Shown one piece after another: positions 23,866 to 35,798 of a stretch of 64,000 bases of DNA (positions within the stretch are counted from its first letter, which is position 1; every line of letters begins with the position of its first letter). Origin of the DNA: Zeugodacus cucurbitae (taxonomy: Eukaryota; Arthropoda; Insecta; Diptera; Tephritidae). Position numbers and translations under genes: made by a program. Location of the stretch: assembly GCF_028554725.1 (NCBI RefSeq), contig NC_071669.1, positions 8,518,501 to 8,582,500 of the forward strand, written 5' to 3'. The notes under the pieces were generated by a model that worked only from the letters and a program-made list of their open reading frames with translations, did not search any database and was not told the DNA's origin.

Positions 23866-26280
23866 CAACTTATTATGTTATACTTTCGAACTATACAACA
23901 TTTTTTATGAGAAATGTTTAAAGAAATCTGACCTACCTATAAAAAATTGTACTTATTTTCACTTGTTAAAAAATAGTGAAAGGAATCTATCAGCTGTCTG
24001 TAATACAATATAGATATGTATGTATGTAAGTGGAAAGGGGCTTCACATAAAAATGATTGACAATTAAAAGGTAACTAAAATTTTTGTAGCTTTTTTTACT
24101 TGCCACAAAATTAAAAATTTTCAAAGTTTCAGTGATTATGCACCTTAGTGAGCTATACAAAACTATTCGAATACACTCCAATTAAATATTTTTATTATAA
24201 CTAACTATATATACATATGTAAATTTCATTTTAATGTCAGTGGAATTTCGAATAATTGTCTGACACATGTATTTGCTCTAATTTTATAGCAACTTGAGAC
24301 ACGCTGTTGAGTATTTTCTCAATAGAAAAAATAAACAAATAAAAGTTTTAGTACAAGACGTTACATGTAAACTGAGTAACAAGAAGTGTTAAAGCCACAA
24401 AAAATGTCAATGAAAATGGAGAGGATATGTAGGTTTTTTTAATTTTTTTGTAAAATTTTTTATTTTATAATTTTTTTAAATTTTTTTTTCTTGTTTATTG
24501 TAACTATTTGTATGAGTCGTATTTTGTCCATCTTGATGTATTTTCGTTTGAATAATTATGTCTTTTGTTTCACACTTCAAAAATACCAATAAAAGTGATT
24601 TTATTGCCACATAAATTGACACAATTGACAAAAATGTTTGGTAATTAATGCTTATTTTCCAGCAAGCAATGTGGCTAGTGAGTAAAAGCTTGTCAGTAAG
24701 AAAATACCAAACTTTTTTATTTGCTTTATTTTAAATTTGAATGAACCCAAAATGTATGGAGAGTCGAACAAAGTACGCTGAAAGCATTGATTTCCACAGG
24801 AAAGCGGTGAGAAAGGGTCTATACAATACTCGTACTCAAAAAATAGCTTTTTGTTAGAGAATTTGGTAAACAACCAAACACAGCTTTTGTCCAGCGACAC
24901 CACAGGCATGCAACACAAATATACAAAAGTGGCATGTAAGTAGTTGTCTTGCACCGTTTTTATTAACACATTTGTGAGGCTAATAAAGTTTAAAATGCAA
25001 ATAAATGTAGAAAATGCCATACTAAAATGGTAGTACACACTCAGCGCTGTAATATATTTTGTGTTAAATGCGACAAACGACAAGTGGTTCGAATGTGAGG
25101 CGCATGGCGTTCTTTCAATGACGGCCACACAAAAGAACATAGAAAATCAAAAAAAAATAAACAAAAAAGCAGCGGAATGCAACACAACTAGCATGCACTG
25201 GTTGTTGTTGTTATTGCTTCAGTTGATTTCAAAGATTAGGTAGTGGAGAACTTGAACTACAGATATATATACAAATATATTTATGTATGCACATGCAACT
25301 GTGAACCACGCCACCTGCCGCCGCTGCGCTCAATTTGAATTTTGTTTTTTTTTTTTTTTCAAAATATTTATATATGCATTTTCAATATAGTGAAATGCAA
25401 ATTATGCCGCGGTCCCTTTATAACTTTCTTCCATATATTTATTTTTGTTTTTTTTTTTTCTGAAAAATTTTTCAGTCATTTGACTTTTTTGTGTTTAATT
25501 TTTGATTGAATTGCTCATTGCATGTGAAATTATGCAAATTGCCGTAGCATTGTATTTCTTCGTGAACATTTTACGCTAATCAATACCTCTATATATATTA
25601 ATATGTATTCATGTATATATTCAAAGCTCAAAAATACAATTTTCCCGTCTCGCCTCGAAAATTTACTTTCGTTGCGCTGCTCCAACTTTGATGACACCAA
25701 AATTTTCCAATAAACATTAAGTGGTTTTGTAGCTGGCACTCAAGGGTACTGTATACTCTTTTGCTGTAGTACATTTACTTGTCTTATTTCATTTACTTAT
25801 AAAGAGTATCAAGGCAGCATACAATTTTGTTGAAACCTGGTCTGCAATTCTCAACCGTTTTAAAAATAATACACAAACCAATACTGTAATCCTGTCAATA
25901 CCTGAGTTTCTCAATAAACTCCTCCAAACAAGTTTTCTGATTGGTTTCTGTAGTTTTTTTTAAACCAGAATACATCCTAAGGTTTCAATTTGTCATCTGA
26001 AGATATAAACTTCTGAAATATTGCTAAGGTCCGAAGAAACTTTATAAGAATTATGTGTATTTTAAATTATTAAAGATTTGAAGAGATGTTAAAGGAAGCT
26101 GAGTGTCAATACACCAAGTGGGATCCAAAATTTGTATATGACAAAATAATATGTCTAGGCGTCTCGAATTTCTAACATAGATTTAACTAAGAATCTGATT
26201 TATTGCTGCAAACTTTCCCTTCTTCATATTTCGCACGTTCATAATGTAATTTAGAAATCATTATACCTTATAGTATAGCC
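23866..26280. other. AT-rich non-coding stretch
   Basis: No gene recognised. The 162-codon minus frame at 24652-25140 shows no family motif and simple composition. Poly-T runs lie at 24433-24500 and 25345-25360. A CTTGTTGTTG run is near 25200. Confidence 0.5.
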
Positions 26281-26283
26281 TTA

Positions 26284-26658
26284 TAGCGTTTTTAGACATG
26301 AACTAATTGATCAATTAACCGGCCTCTGCTCGATCGCTTATTAAGATCGATTTACCATGCAAAATGAAATCTACATTTATTTTTAATTGAATTTTAATCG
26401 TCCTGAAAATCAAATGCAACTCTGCGACAAAGACGGACGATATACGTTCTTTGTCTCGAATTGGCTGAATTTTTTGATAAAAAAGCTACGATAGATGTCG
26501 CTGCTGAAAATATAAATCTGCAGATGAAACTTACCAACTTCTTATAAAAAGCAAAAAAATGTATAACAGCTGATCGGTTATCGAGTAGCCGGCACTATAA
26601 AAGGGTTTCTCAATAAAAATTTTAATTGATCCATTAATTTGGCTGCCTTGAAACGCTA
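26284..26658. mobile_element. 375-bp MITE with imperfect terminal inverted repeats
   Basis: The ends are inverted copies of each other over about 35 bp. The left end begins TAGCGTTTTTAGACATGAAC and continues to TTGATCAATTAA. The reverse of the right end begins TAGCGTTTCAAGGCAGCC and continues to TGGATCAATTAA. Both ends abut a TTA trinucleotide (26281-26283 and 26659-26661), as for a 3-bp target duplication of PIF/Harbinger type. No transposase frame lies inside. The family is inferred only from the target duplication. Confidence 0.55.
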
Positions 26659-26661
26659 TTA

Positions 26662-27320
26662 GCCCTACTCTAACGCAATAATTTGTTCGAGAGGAATTAC
26701 GATCAGTCTCCTCTAAGAGAAAGTAAATAATTTCTGGTTATCCATTATCATCCGCCTTTAGTATTATCTTAACTGAAGAACCGAACCTTAATAAGTACAC
26801 TTCATCTGAAAGCTTTAATGAAAGTTCTGTGATTCCGTACACCATAGAGTCTATTCCACATAAATACGAAAATGAGGAATATTCATTATTCAAGAGTTCT
26901 AAAATGTATTCCAGTAGGAGAAAAATAAATAGTCGTCTTTATGGAATGTAGAAGAAACACAGTTAGTAAAGAAGGCTCAAGAAGGGAGGATAGTAACAAA
27001 TTCTAGAATAATAGTACTCAACACTAAGAAAAATCCAATAATAAATCTCTGATGGGCTTCCCAAAAAAATAATACAGGGGTTGTGAAATTTATTCTGTGA
27101 AAGTCTGATGAAAGTACCAACCGAAACAATCAATATGACAAGAGTTTGAAAAAGTAGTATACAAGTTTTTTAGATCGATATCGCTAAGGTTTCAAAAAAT
27201 GAAATATGCTGCGTAGTTGTTGGTTGCGAAAGCTTGCTTTCAGAACTTTTACACCCGTTGATTTTCGCTGTGATTCGGTGAAGATGCACTCGACACTTAT
27301 ATATTCTTCATAACCAACAG
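26662..27320. other. Non-coding stretch
   Basis: No gene recognised. Two words related to the 14.7-17.2 kb minisatellite occur: TGAAAGCTTTAATGAAAGTT near 26809 and GTGAAAGTCTGATGAAAGTA near 27099. They may be isolated, diverged relatives. Confidence 0.4.
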
Positions 27321-27324
27321 TTTT

Positions 27325-27450
27325 TTATCTTTTCTTCAACTCGCTTCTAAAAGATCATAGATCAATACATGTCTTAGATCTTCAACTATCTTTCAGGAGA
27401 TCATAGAATCATATACACCCTGGGTCTTTTAGGAGTTCACATACATGTCT
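27325..27450. repeat. Second site of the AGATCATAGATC minisatellite
   Basis: Two to three units match the array at 22.6-23.3 kb: CTTCAACTCGCTTCTAAAAG, AGATCATAGATCAATACATG and AGATCTTCAACTATCTTTCA. They sit about 4 kb from the main array with unrelated sequence between. Confidence 0.6.
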
Positions 27451-28629
27451 TTGATCCTCTATGGAAATCTGATGATGATTCCTGAAGCTTGCTTTCAGTA
27501 CTCTAAATAGTAATCTCAAAATTCTTCTTTATATACTATCTGTAAAACTTTGACTTGACCATGAAAATTCGAATATTTCTAACCGATTAACCGGTGGGTC
27601 ATCCACATATCGAGTTACCGAAAACCACATAAGGTCACTATTTCGTAACTGACCTTGAAAGCGGCTAAAGCGGCTGACAATAATCTAGCGCTATAAGCGG
27701 CTCTTTATAAAGTCAACTCAAAACAAAATTGAAATATAACTTCAAAATCAACCCCATACGTACTCTATATGCATGTTTAGAGCGATGTGTATGTCCGCAC
27801 AAAAAATGTCAAATTAACCTAACAACTTATTAAGAAGATTTATTAACTTCAATGATGGTACATATTCGTGCAACACACCTACAACTCTCATTTAACGAAG
27901 TGTGTCGAATGGGAATAAAGCCGACAGTCTAAAAATAATTTTCGAAAACCAAAAATTTTTCAACCACCTACAATACACTATTATAATACAACAAAAACAA
28001 CACGAGACTGTAGCTATAGTATACATATATAAGTAGTATAGCATTGTAATCACATGAAGAAGCGTCGAGTGCTCGACCACTGACGAACGCGCTTAATAAC
28101 AATTACAGTTAATACCACGGCACATTCAGCGGGGTGTCAAATATAGTGCAGCAGCAGCAGCGTACATGCCACAATCCCAGCTAACGACGGAGTGTGCTTA
28201 GGTGCAGCTGAATGGCTTTTGTTGATAGCTCAGCAAATTTCCGCGAGTAATTCTAAGGGATCCTTCATTAATTTTTATTTCCTCCTCCAAAGCGGCGCAC
28301 GGTAAAACGAAAAAAGGGGGAATGTATAGAAAGTGAGTAATATTTTTTCGGCAAACCTTTTGTGGCAGAGAATTTTTGTGAAGGTTGCTTTGCCTGGCGT
28401 GGTGCGGCGCGGTTGGACTTGTTTTGGTATAGCGGTCAGCATGACATTGAGTAGTTGTTTCCTTGAGTGTGGGATGGTGGATAGTTCTTTAATTTTTGGT
28501 TGGCTGTTGTTGTTATTACATACAATTGTTGGTGTTATTGTTGTATTTTTTGTTGTTTTATTTGTACTGTCTTGTTGTTTTTGTTTTCTTAATTTTTAGT
28601 ATTTTTTGTTGTTGTTTCATTTTCACTCT
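27451..28629. other. Non-coding stretch
   Basis: No gene recognised. A CAGCAGCAGCAG run lies near 28149-28161. The plus-strand frame at 28333-28599 is rich in TTG codons from TTGTTG repeats. Confidence 0.5.
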
Positions 28630-29943
28630 TTTTATACTCCTGCAACAAAGTTGCTAAAAGAGTATTATAGTTTTGTTGACATAACGATTGCTTGTAACAC
28701 CTAAAACTATACAAGTTAGATATAGGGTTATATATACCAAAGTGATCATGGTGACAAGTGAAGTTGAAATCCGGATGTCCGTCTGTCCGCCAGTCTGTGC
28801 AAGCTGTAACTTGAGTAAAAAATAAGATATCTTGATGAAACTTGGCACACTTGTTTCTTGGCACCATAGGAAGGTTGATTTCGTTGGGCAAAATCGGACC
28901 ACTGCCACGCCCACAAAATTGCGAAAACACATAAAGTGCCATAACTAAGCCATAAATAAAACTATGGAAATCAAATTTGGTACAAAGGATCGCACTATGA
29001 AGGGGCATATTTGGATGTAATTTTTTTGGGGAAGTGGGCGTGGCCCTGCCCTCAATTAGGTTTTTTGTATATATCTCGCAAACCAATAAAGCTATATAAA
29101 CCAAACTTTCTGCAGTCGTTTCTTTTAACCGTTTCCTTATACAGTCCAAAAATGATAATAACATAATAACCATGCCCACCTCCCATACAAAGGTTAGGCT
29201 GAAAATTACTAAAAGTGGGTTAACTCATTAATCAAAAACGTCAGAAACACTAAATTTTACATAAGAAATACCAGAAAGAAGCTTCACACAGATTTTTTTT
29301 TTTACAAAATATAAAATGGGCGTGGCATCGCCCACTTTTGGGTCAAAAACCATACCTCAGGAACTACTCGACAGATTTCAAAGAAATTGGGTATACAATA
29401 TTTATAAATCATAATCATAATAATCAAAAACGGACTAAAACTTTTCAATGCCCCAGATATCGAATATGAAGAACTCAGTGCCTTATGGTAATTTTTCACC
29501 GAAAATATCGGTAAATCTCTCAGATATCTCAATTTAATTCAGAGGAAATCTTTTTTTCTAAAAGTGTGTCTCTGTATCAGAAATGGTTAAAATCGGGTCA
29601 TAACTTCCCTTATATATGAATAAATGAGAATACCTAATTATAGTATTTTCAAAAATACGATGGGCTTAATAGCTGATAAATCGGTTAATATATGAAATAT
29701 CTTAGCCAAATTAAATGAGCATATTATCTTAGATATAATGTATATTGGTGATGAAAATTAGTGAAATCGGTTCAGGAATTACCTCAACCCTCATAAACCT
29801 TGTATGATGATTTTCGTTATTCTATTGGACTGTATGCCGAATATATGGGCCAAATTGTGTGTTATCTTAATAAAAATATAGCAATAAATTGCGAGAGTAT
29901 AAAATGTTCGGTTGCACCCGAACTTAGCCTTTCCTTACTTGTT
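28630..29943. mobile_element. 1.3 kb dispersed fly repeat, non-autonomous
   Basis: I recognise the left end TTTATACTCCTGCAACAAAG, the interior phrases ACTGCCACGCCCACAAAAT, GGGGCATATTTGGATGTAAT and GGGCGTGGCATCGCCCAC, and the right end GAGAGTATAAAATGTTCGG..CCCGAACTTAG. They belong to a high-copy repeat present in tephritid and other fly genomes. Left and right ends are partly inverted: TTTTATACTC occurs at the left and GAGTATAAAA at the right. Each end can fold. GCAAC-AAA-GTTGC at 28642-28654 is a perfect stem, and GTTCGGTTGC..CCCGAAC at the right is an imperfect one. No coding frame is credible; the 196-codon minus frame inside is a shadow. The transposition class is unknown to me. Confidence 0.65.
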
Positions 29944-31840
29944 GGTTTTGTTGTTGTTGTTACATTTTTAAGTTGTTTTTGTTGTTGCCTCGTTGTCTCA
30001 TTGCCACGCACAATGCACATAAATTAGAATTTGTCTTGTTTTGAATAACGCGTTAAGTACGCGTAAGTCCAGGCTCAGTAGTGTTCATTATGTGCCCAAT
30101 AACTCTGCTGCACCACACATACAAACAAGTCTGTTTGCTGAGCGTTGATCCTGCGTTGCGCGCTTTCAATACTATGTGCCATTCATTTTTGGGGTTTGGC
30201 TTTCACTCTTCACCATAGAATTGAGACTGACATTATGCCTTGTTTACCTTACGCTTTGTTCGCTGGCTCACTCACATGCATGCATGTAGTTGTTGTTGTT
30301 GTATTGTATATTTAAGCGTATATTTGGTGCATTACAATTTTTATTTGTATTTGGTTATTTTGGGTTTTGTTGTTAAATTTTGTGGTTGCTCAGCGCATTG
30401 TTGGCATGTGTGTAAGCCGCATATATTTGGTGTTTGTTGTGTGTATAAAGCATTCATATTATCCGCGCTGAACTATTATGCCATAAATGAACTAGTAAAT
30501 ATACAAAAACAAACACACATACATATGCACATAACTGTGACCCTTATACCTTGACGCTGGTCAGCTTGACTGTGCGGTAAGTATTGGGCGCACACTTAAC
30601 TTATTTTACTTTACTCACATTCAGTCCGTCCTTCTGCATTCTAAATGTCAAAATTGACATTGTAAAATATTGCAGTCATCATTGTTTTGTTGTAACGCCG
30701 TAATGTTTTTGGTTTTCACTTATTTTGGCTTGTTTTGTAAATTTATTTCTTTCGCCTTTTATCTGCGTCCAAGTGACATTCAATATTGCTTTGTTAACAG
30801 TCATAACAGCTGTTGGTGTCATTTATTATTTTATTTTGCTTTTTTTCTTTTCGCTCTAATTTGTATTTGTTCTAGTTGCTAGAAAGTGCAGTTAGTTTGC
30901 TTTGGCTTTAACCTTTGCTGTTGCCATACTGATGCCTCCACTAAGGGGTTAATAGTTGTCACTTTGGCTCATTGTCAAGTTAAACAAATTTATTTGTTAA
31001 GCGCAAAGGAACATGATAAAGCATAAACAAGTATGTGGTGTCAAATAAAAATGCATAAATATTAGTTTTGTGGGTAGGTGGGTGAGGGTGTTGGCAACTG
31101 TTCGAAATTGAAAGTGGTTTAAAGTGGTAGAGAGTTAAGTCACACTTTGAATGAGATACAAAAAAATTCAGAACAGAATTTGTTAGGAACGAAGTTTTGC
31201 TGAAAAAGAAAAAATATAGTATCTTCTCGAAAATACAGTCCAAACTATACTGTTTTATAGATCAATATAATTACGAAGACCCTTAGCAGCTTTGAATACC
31301 ACCCTGATTGTACTTTTAACGCTATAACATTTACAAGCTGTTCGTTTGTTCTATGCCCTTCCTCTATCAAAAGCATTAATAATTATCAAAACTCGCGAGC
31401 ACGATGTTGGTTCAGGCTTCAGTATAAGATTACTGGCAAATAGGCTTCTCACAGTCTTATGAAAGCCATGATGGTTCGAATTTTTGACGTAAAAGATCAC
31501 CAAACTCTGACAAGGTACGATTTTTACAACTCGCCGTTCGACCAGAAGCAACTGACAACCACAAAAAAGACGGCACAAAACCAAAAAATGGTGCCCAAAA
31601 ATCAACGGACAGTTTAAGAAGCCTAAATCAAAGAGAAAATTGAGATCATGCACAATTTTCTTGAAATTAGAACAGTATATATTTTTCTCTATTTGTATTT
31701 AGTCCCAGAGATGTCTTTTGACTGCTAAAACTTCAACTGCCACATTCTTCGGAAATGTTAGTCCTTAACTTTGGAAGAATATATAGACCAGTTATTACGC
31801 TGATCTAAGAATCATATTAAAAATACTCTAATCAATATAT
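29944..31840. other. Non-coding stretch with TTGTTG runs
   Basis: No gene recognised. Several TTGTTG clusters at 29940-30000 and near 30290 generate leucine/cysteine/valine-rich frames such as 30240-30554, which I do not accept as coding. Confidence 0.5.
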
Positions 31841-31844
31841 TACA

Positions 31845-32075
31845 TCGTACTCGAGCTCAAAAAATCAGGTTCTACAAGTCCCATTACCTATCCTCATCGT
31901 AAGATTAAATCCCATTTAAACTAAGGAAGCTAGTTCAATTCTTAAACTTAACCAAAATTATTTGAGCTCGAGCACAGATCAATAATCAAAATCGAGTTCT
32001 TCAACTCCCATTACCTATCCGCAACCTGAGACTAAATCCCGTTAAGGCTAAGGAAGTTGACTTATTTCAGTTTTT
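31845..32075. repeat. Two-copy tandem duplication, unit about 130 bp
   Basis: The modules GAGCTC, TCAGGTTCTACAAGTCCCAT / TCGAGTTCTTCAACTCCCAT, TACCTATCC, AAATCCC.TT and CTAAGGAAG occur twice in the same order, at about 31850-31935 and 31963-32052. Confidence 0.55.
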
Positions 32076-32905
32076 TTCTAATTAATGTCAAACTCCAGCG
32101 ATTAATCAAAATCATTTGATAGCCAAAAAGATTATACTTTGAAGGTCTTGAAATATCATTCTTACTTTTTCCGATTTGTTAAATTGTATATATTTGGAAA
32201 CAACTTTTAATATGAAACCTCTCCGCCCATGAAAATATTTATTAAGAAGAGTAACCAAAAGAATTATTCAACATGGAGTTAAACCCACATATTTTAAGAG
32301 GCATGTCCCCACAGTGGCTTGCCAATATCCCTACAGTTCGTCAAAACAATAACTTTGTTTCAAAAACACAACAACCGTTAGTAGGTAGCACACTAAAACC
32401 AAAACGGAAGATTTAAGCCATATGAATAGCATGTTTCTTATAAACATTTGCTTTGCCAAAAAATATTAGATTACAGCGCTTGCTTACTCTATCTTCATGG
32501 AAAAATCTCAAAATGAGACGCAAGGCGGAGACACGAAAAGGAAAGGTGTGAACAGGCCGCGTTGAGTGTTAACAGGAAGAATATACCTTATTATGATAAA
32601 AGAACATTTTTAAAGGAAGTAGGATATTCGAAGCGTTGTTCGTATTAACTCTATGTAAGAGGCGTATTGCTTAAACTCTGGATAGAGAGAGTTTCTTTTT
32701 TTAACACAAAAATGTTGAAGTGACCACCGAAATTCTATAACAACAAACATATTGTGCAGTTTCCGGCTTCGTAAGAATTAGGTATTTTCAGTATACACTG
32801 ATCTATTTTAACAATTTCCGTAGATCGTTGCTCTAAAACTGTTTTAGAACTGAGGCAGAAGGGACAAGACAAGCCCAGAGCATTTTTAACGGTATAATGA
32901 CTTAG
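32076..32905. other. Non-coding stretch
   Basis: No gene, array or mobile element recognised. Confidence 0.45.
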
Positions 32906-32909
32906 TTAA

Positions 32910-33570
32910 AAGCTTCCTTAATACGATCTTGAGAGAATCTTATCTACGATCGTCCTCCAGTCCGGTCTCTTCGCTCACTCAACCGATCCTTAATACGATC
33001 TTGGGAAAATCTTGTCTGCGATCGTAACCAATCTCGATCACTTCGTTCACTCAACCGATCAGTATTTCATTTGAACTTTCTAGACGATCTCATCATCCCT
33101 CAACTTGATAGCTTCAAAGTATATCTTCTATACAATTAATTGAACTTGAAAAGATCGTGGGAGGATCTTGTCTGCGATCGTAACCAAACCTGATTACTTC
33201 GCTTACACATTCAAGACAAGAGACAAGACAATACAGGAGAGTAGAAAGCTTCCTTAATACGATCTTGGGAGAATCTTGTCTGAGATCGTCCTGCAGCCCG
33301 ACCTCTTCGATTACTCAACCGATCAGTATTTCATTTGGACTTCCTAGACAATTTTCATCATCTCTCAACTTGATAGCTTCAAAGTATATTTTAAATAGAA
33401 TTAATTGAACTTGAAGGGTCGTTGGAGGATCTTGTCTGCGATCGTGTCCAAACCCGATCACTTCGATTACTCTTTAATTAATATTTCTTTTCGACTTTTT
33501 CGACGATCACATCATACCCCGACTTGCCTACTTCAAAGTATAACTTACATAGAATTAGTTGAACTCGTAA
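32910..33570. repeat. GATC-rich higher-order tandem repeat
   Basis: The core GATCTTG..GGAATCTTGTCT, then GCGATCGT, occurs near 32925, 33001, 33163, 33261 and 33427. A longer unit beginning AAGCTTCCTTAATACGATCT repeats with a period of about 336 bp (32910 and 33246). It includes CCGATCAGTATTTCATTTG, TCAACTTGATAGCTTCAAAG and AATTAATTGAACTTGAA in the same order. This is a two-level repeat: short core modules inside a longer duplicated block. Confidence 0.65.
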
Positions 33571-34937
33571 AATTAATTCATATGAAAATCGATATCAGTT
33601 GTCTTACTAAAATCACGAATTGCATACAAATACACTTTCTTTCTTTCATTTTTATATTTATATATAAATATTTTTATTACCCGAAAATCCACTCCCCTAC
33701 CAATAATACCCGTACTTGCAAACAGATCTCTTCTCCGCTTCATTGGTTCTTTTCATCTTCGCCCGAAAATTATGACATGTACGCATTTCCCCATGACGCA
33801 TCAACTCCCAATGAGCCGGCAAGCAAATTCAGCTGCCTCATGCTACGCGTCTTCTGTGCAAAGACTGGCCGCCTCGACTAATGCCTGCACAAAAGACACA
33901 AATATTTGACTTCAACTGAAGAGTAGCCGCAGGACATCGAAGTAAGTAGCGCGCAAAGGTAGTAAGCAAAGGATACACGGCGGTACACAAGCGCTTACCA
34001 ATTTGAAGCAAAAGCAAAAACAACAGCAACAACAACAAAAACAAGAAAGGCCAGCAACGCGCTAATGATAAGAAGCTGAATTGCGAAAGTGCACACAAAA
34101 AAGAAGAAGAAGAAGAACGCAAAAGAAGCTGCTACTACCAACAAACAACAACAACAACACATTGTCGCCGGAGGCGTGTAGGCACATAAATTGCGGCAAC
34201 AAGCGAAGCGTATCCTTTGAAATTGATGCGATCAGCGATCGCACTGCAGCAGTGTTGGCTGACTGACTGACTGCGTGGCTGCTGGTTAGTAAGCAGCAGA
34301 AGTTAGTTAGTTAGTTAGTGTGTTGAGGAGAGTAGTGCCAAGTGATTGCACATGCGCGCACTCCCAGCAGAGGTAAGGAAAGTGTAGACTCTGTGCGCTG
34401 CTGATTTGGCAGTGCTGCGGCACTTATAAATGCTTTTTCATAATTTTTATATACTTTTGTTGTTGTTTTTGCTTTAGTATTTTGATGCATCATAAATGAA
34501 CGGAAAGGCGTGTGCGCACGCATCATGCGGGCAACACCCCATTCATACGATCGGGCATTGAAATCATTGCCCTTTCGCAAGCGCTTCCCTCCACAAATAC
34601 GGATTTAACTGCTTGCCTCGTATAATTCGTATTTATTTTAATGATTCTTGGATATTTTTCGTCTTCGTTAGTTTTTTTCCCCGCAAAGGATTAGCCATAA
34701 AAGATAAGAAAAATCTGTTTAAAATGTGTTTGCAAATTCAAATTTGAAGTTTCTGGGAATCATAGTGGGTTCGAAGTTGAAGGAAGACGATCTCTATATA
34801 TACTTTCCAATTTTAATAGATATTTTTCTTTTATCTGGAAGGGTAACTTTCCAAACAAATGACAAGACATACTATTGATCCGAGAACTAAACTCGTGTAC
34901 GAAAAATATTTAAATAATATTTTCAAAGGATTCACTC
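33571..34937. other. Non-coding stretch with possible 5' UTR and splice donor
   Basis: No coding exon recognised. From about 33900 to 34372 the plus strand is A- and GCA-rich, with AACAACAACAA runs and direct repeats of TGAC and TTAG, typical of fly UTRs. At 34372/34373 it meets CAGCAGAG|GTAAGGAAA, a strong donor. The next candidate exon on this strand is the 22-nt one at 36774. Whether a gene starts here cannot be told from sequence alone. Confidence 0.25.
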
Positions 34938-35490
34938 TTGCCAACAGGTGCTACTTTGGACTGAGTAGGCAATTGAAAAGCAAAGTTCTCTCTCGACGAA
35001 CAAAAACCAAACTCTACAAGTCCCTCATAATTCCCGTACTGCTTTATGTTGCAGAAGCGTGGACGATGTTAACTTAACATCAGATGAGACGACACTAGGA
35101 GTTTTCGAGAGAAAGGTTTTGCGGAAGATTTATGGTCCCTTAAACATTGGCAACGGCGAATACCGCAGACGATGGAACGATGAGCTGTATGTGTTATTCG
35201 ACGATATAGACATAGTCCAGCGAATAAAAAAACAGCGGTTGCGCTGGCTAGAACATGTTGTCCGAATGGACGAAAACACTCTAGCTCTGAAAGTGTTCAA
35301 TGCAGTAGCCTCATGAGGAAGCCGAGGAAGGGGAAGGCCTCCACCGTTGGAGGGACCAAGTGGACAGTGACCTGGCAGCACTTCGGATTTCCAATTAGTG
35401 CCAAACTGCCAAAGGAGGGAACCAATGGTGCGCTGTTGTGAACTCGGCTATAACTGCGTACACTGTTTTTACGCCACTTAAGAAGAAGAT
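34938..35490 (+). pseudogene. Non-LTR retrotransposon fragment, C-terminal part of reverse transcriptase
   Basis: Three plus-strand pieces in shifting frames read as one protein tail. The first is ANRCYFGLSRQLKSKVLSRR, then KLYKSLIIPVLLYVAEAWT. After a frameshift near 35070 comes SDETTLGVFERKVLRKIYG, then KKQRLRWLEHVVRMDEN. After a stop at the end of FNAVAS and another shift come GSRGRGRP and WRDQVDSDLAALRISN. This order (AEAWT, FERKILRKIYG, RLRWLGHVxRM, arginine-rich tail) is characteristic of the region after the catalytic palm in jockey/RTE-like reverse transcriptases. The catalytic YADD part is absent, so this is a 5'-truncated, frameshifted remnant. The same tail occurs at 23.7 kb on the opposite strand. 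Confidence 0.75.
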
Positions 35491-35798
35491 ATTTGCTTTG
35501 GTATTTTGACATGGTAAGTCATTAGTACTATTTAAGGAATCTATCTTTAGTCTGATTAAGGAATGTGGATCTAATGAATAAAACAAATCCCTTTTTACAT
35601 TTTTTGGAACTAACTGGTTTTGGAACTGTTGGTTATTTAATATTTCAAGTCTTCAAAAACGATCTTAAGATTTAAAAATCTATTTTTTGGAACACAAATC
35701 ATACTTGTACCAATAAGCTTTAAGCTCAGACTAATCAGCGAGTCAATTAACTAACATTTATTAAGAATTCATAAAATAATAATTGCAAAAAAGTAATT

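Noticed and set aside
24652..25140. 162-codon minus-strand open frame, hydrophobic in parts
   Set aside because: I considered a chemoreceptor fragment, but no conserved motif or splice context is visible, and hydrophobicity follows from the AT-rich codons.
28589..29179. 196-codon minus-strand open frame
   Set aside because: It lies inside the 1.3 kb dispersed repeat, on the strand opposite to its recognisable phrases, and has no protein motif.
33405..33881. 158-codon plus-strand open frame
   Set aside because: It begins inside the GATC-rich tandem repeat and changes composition along its length, with no recognisable motif.
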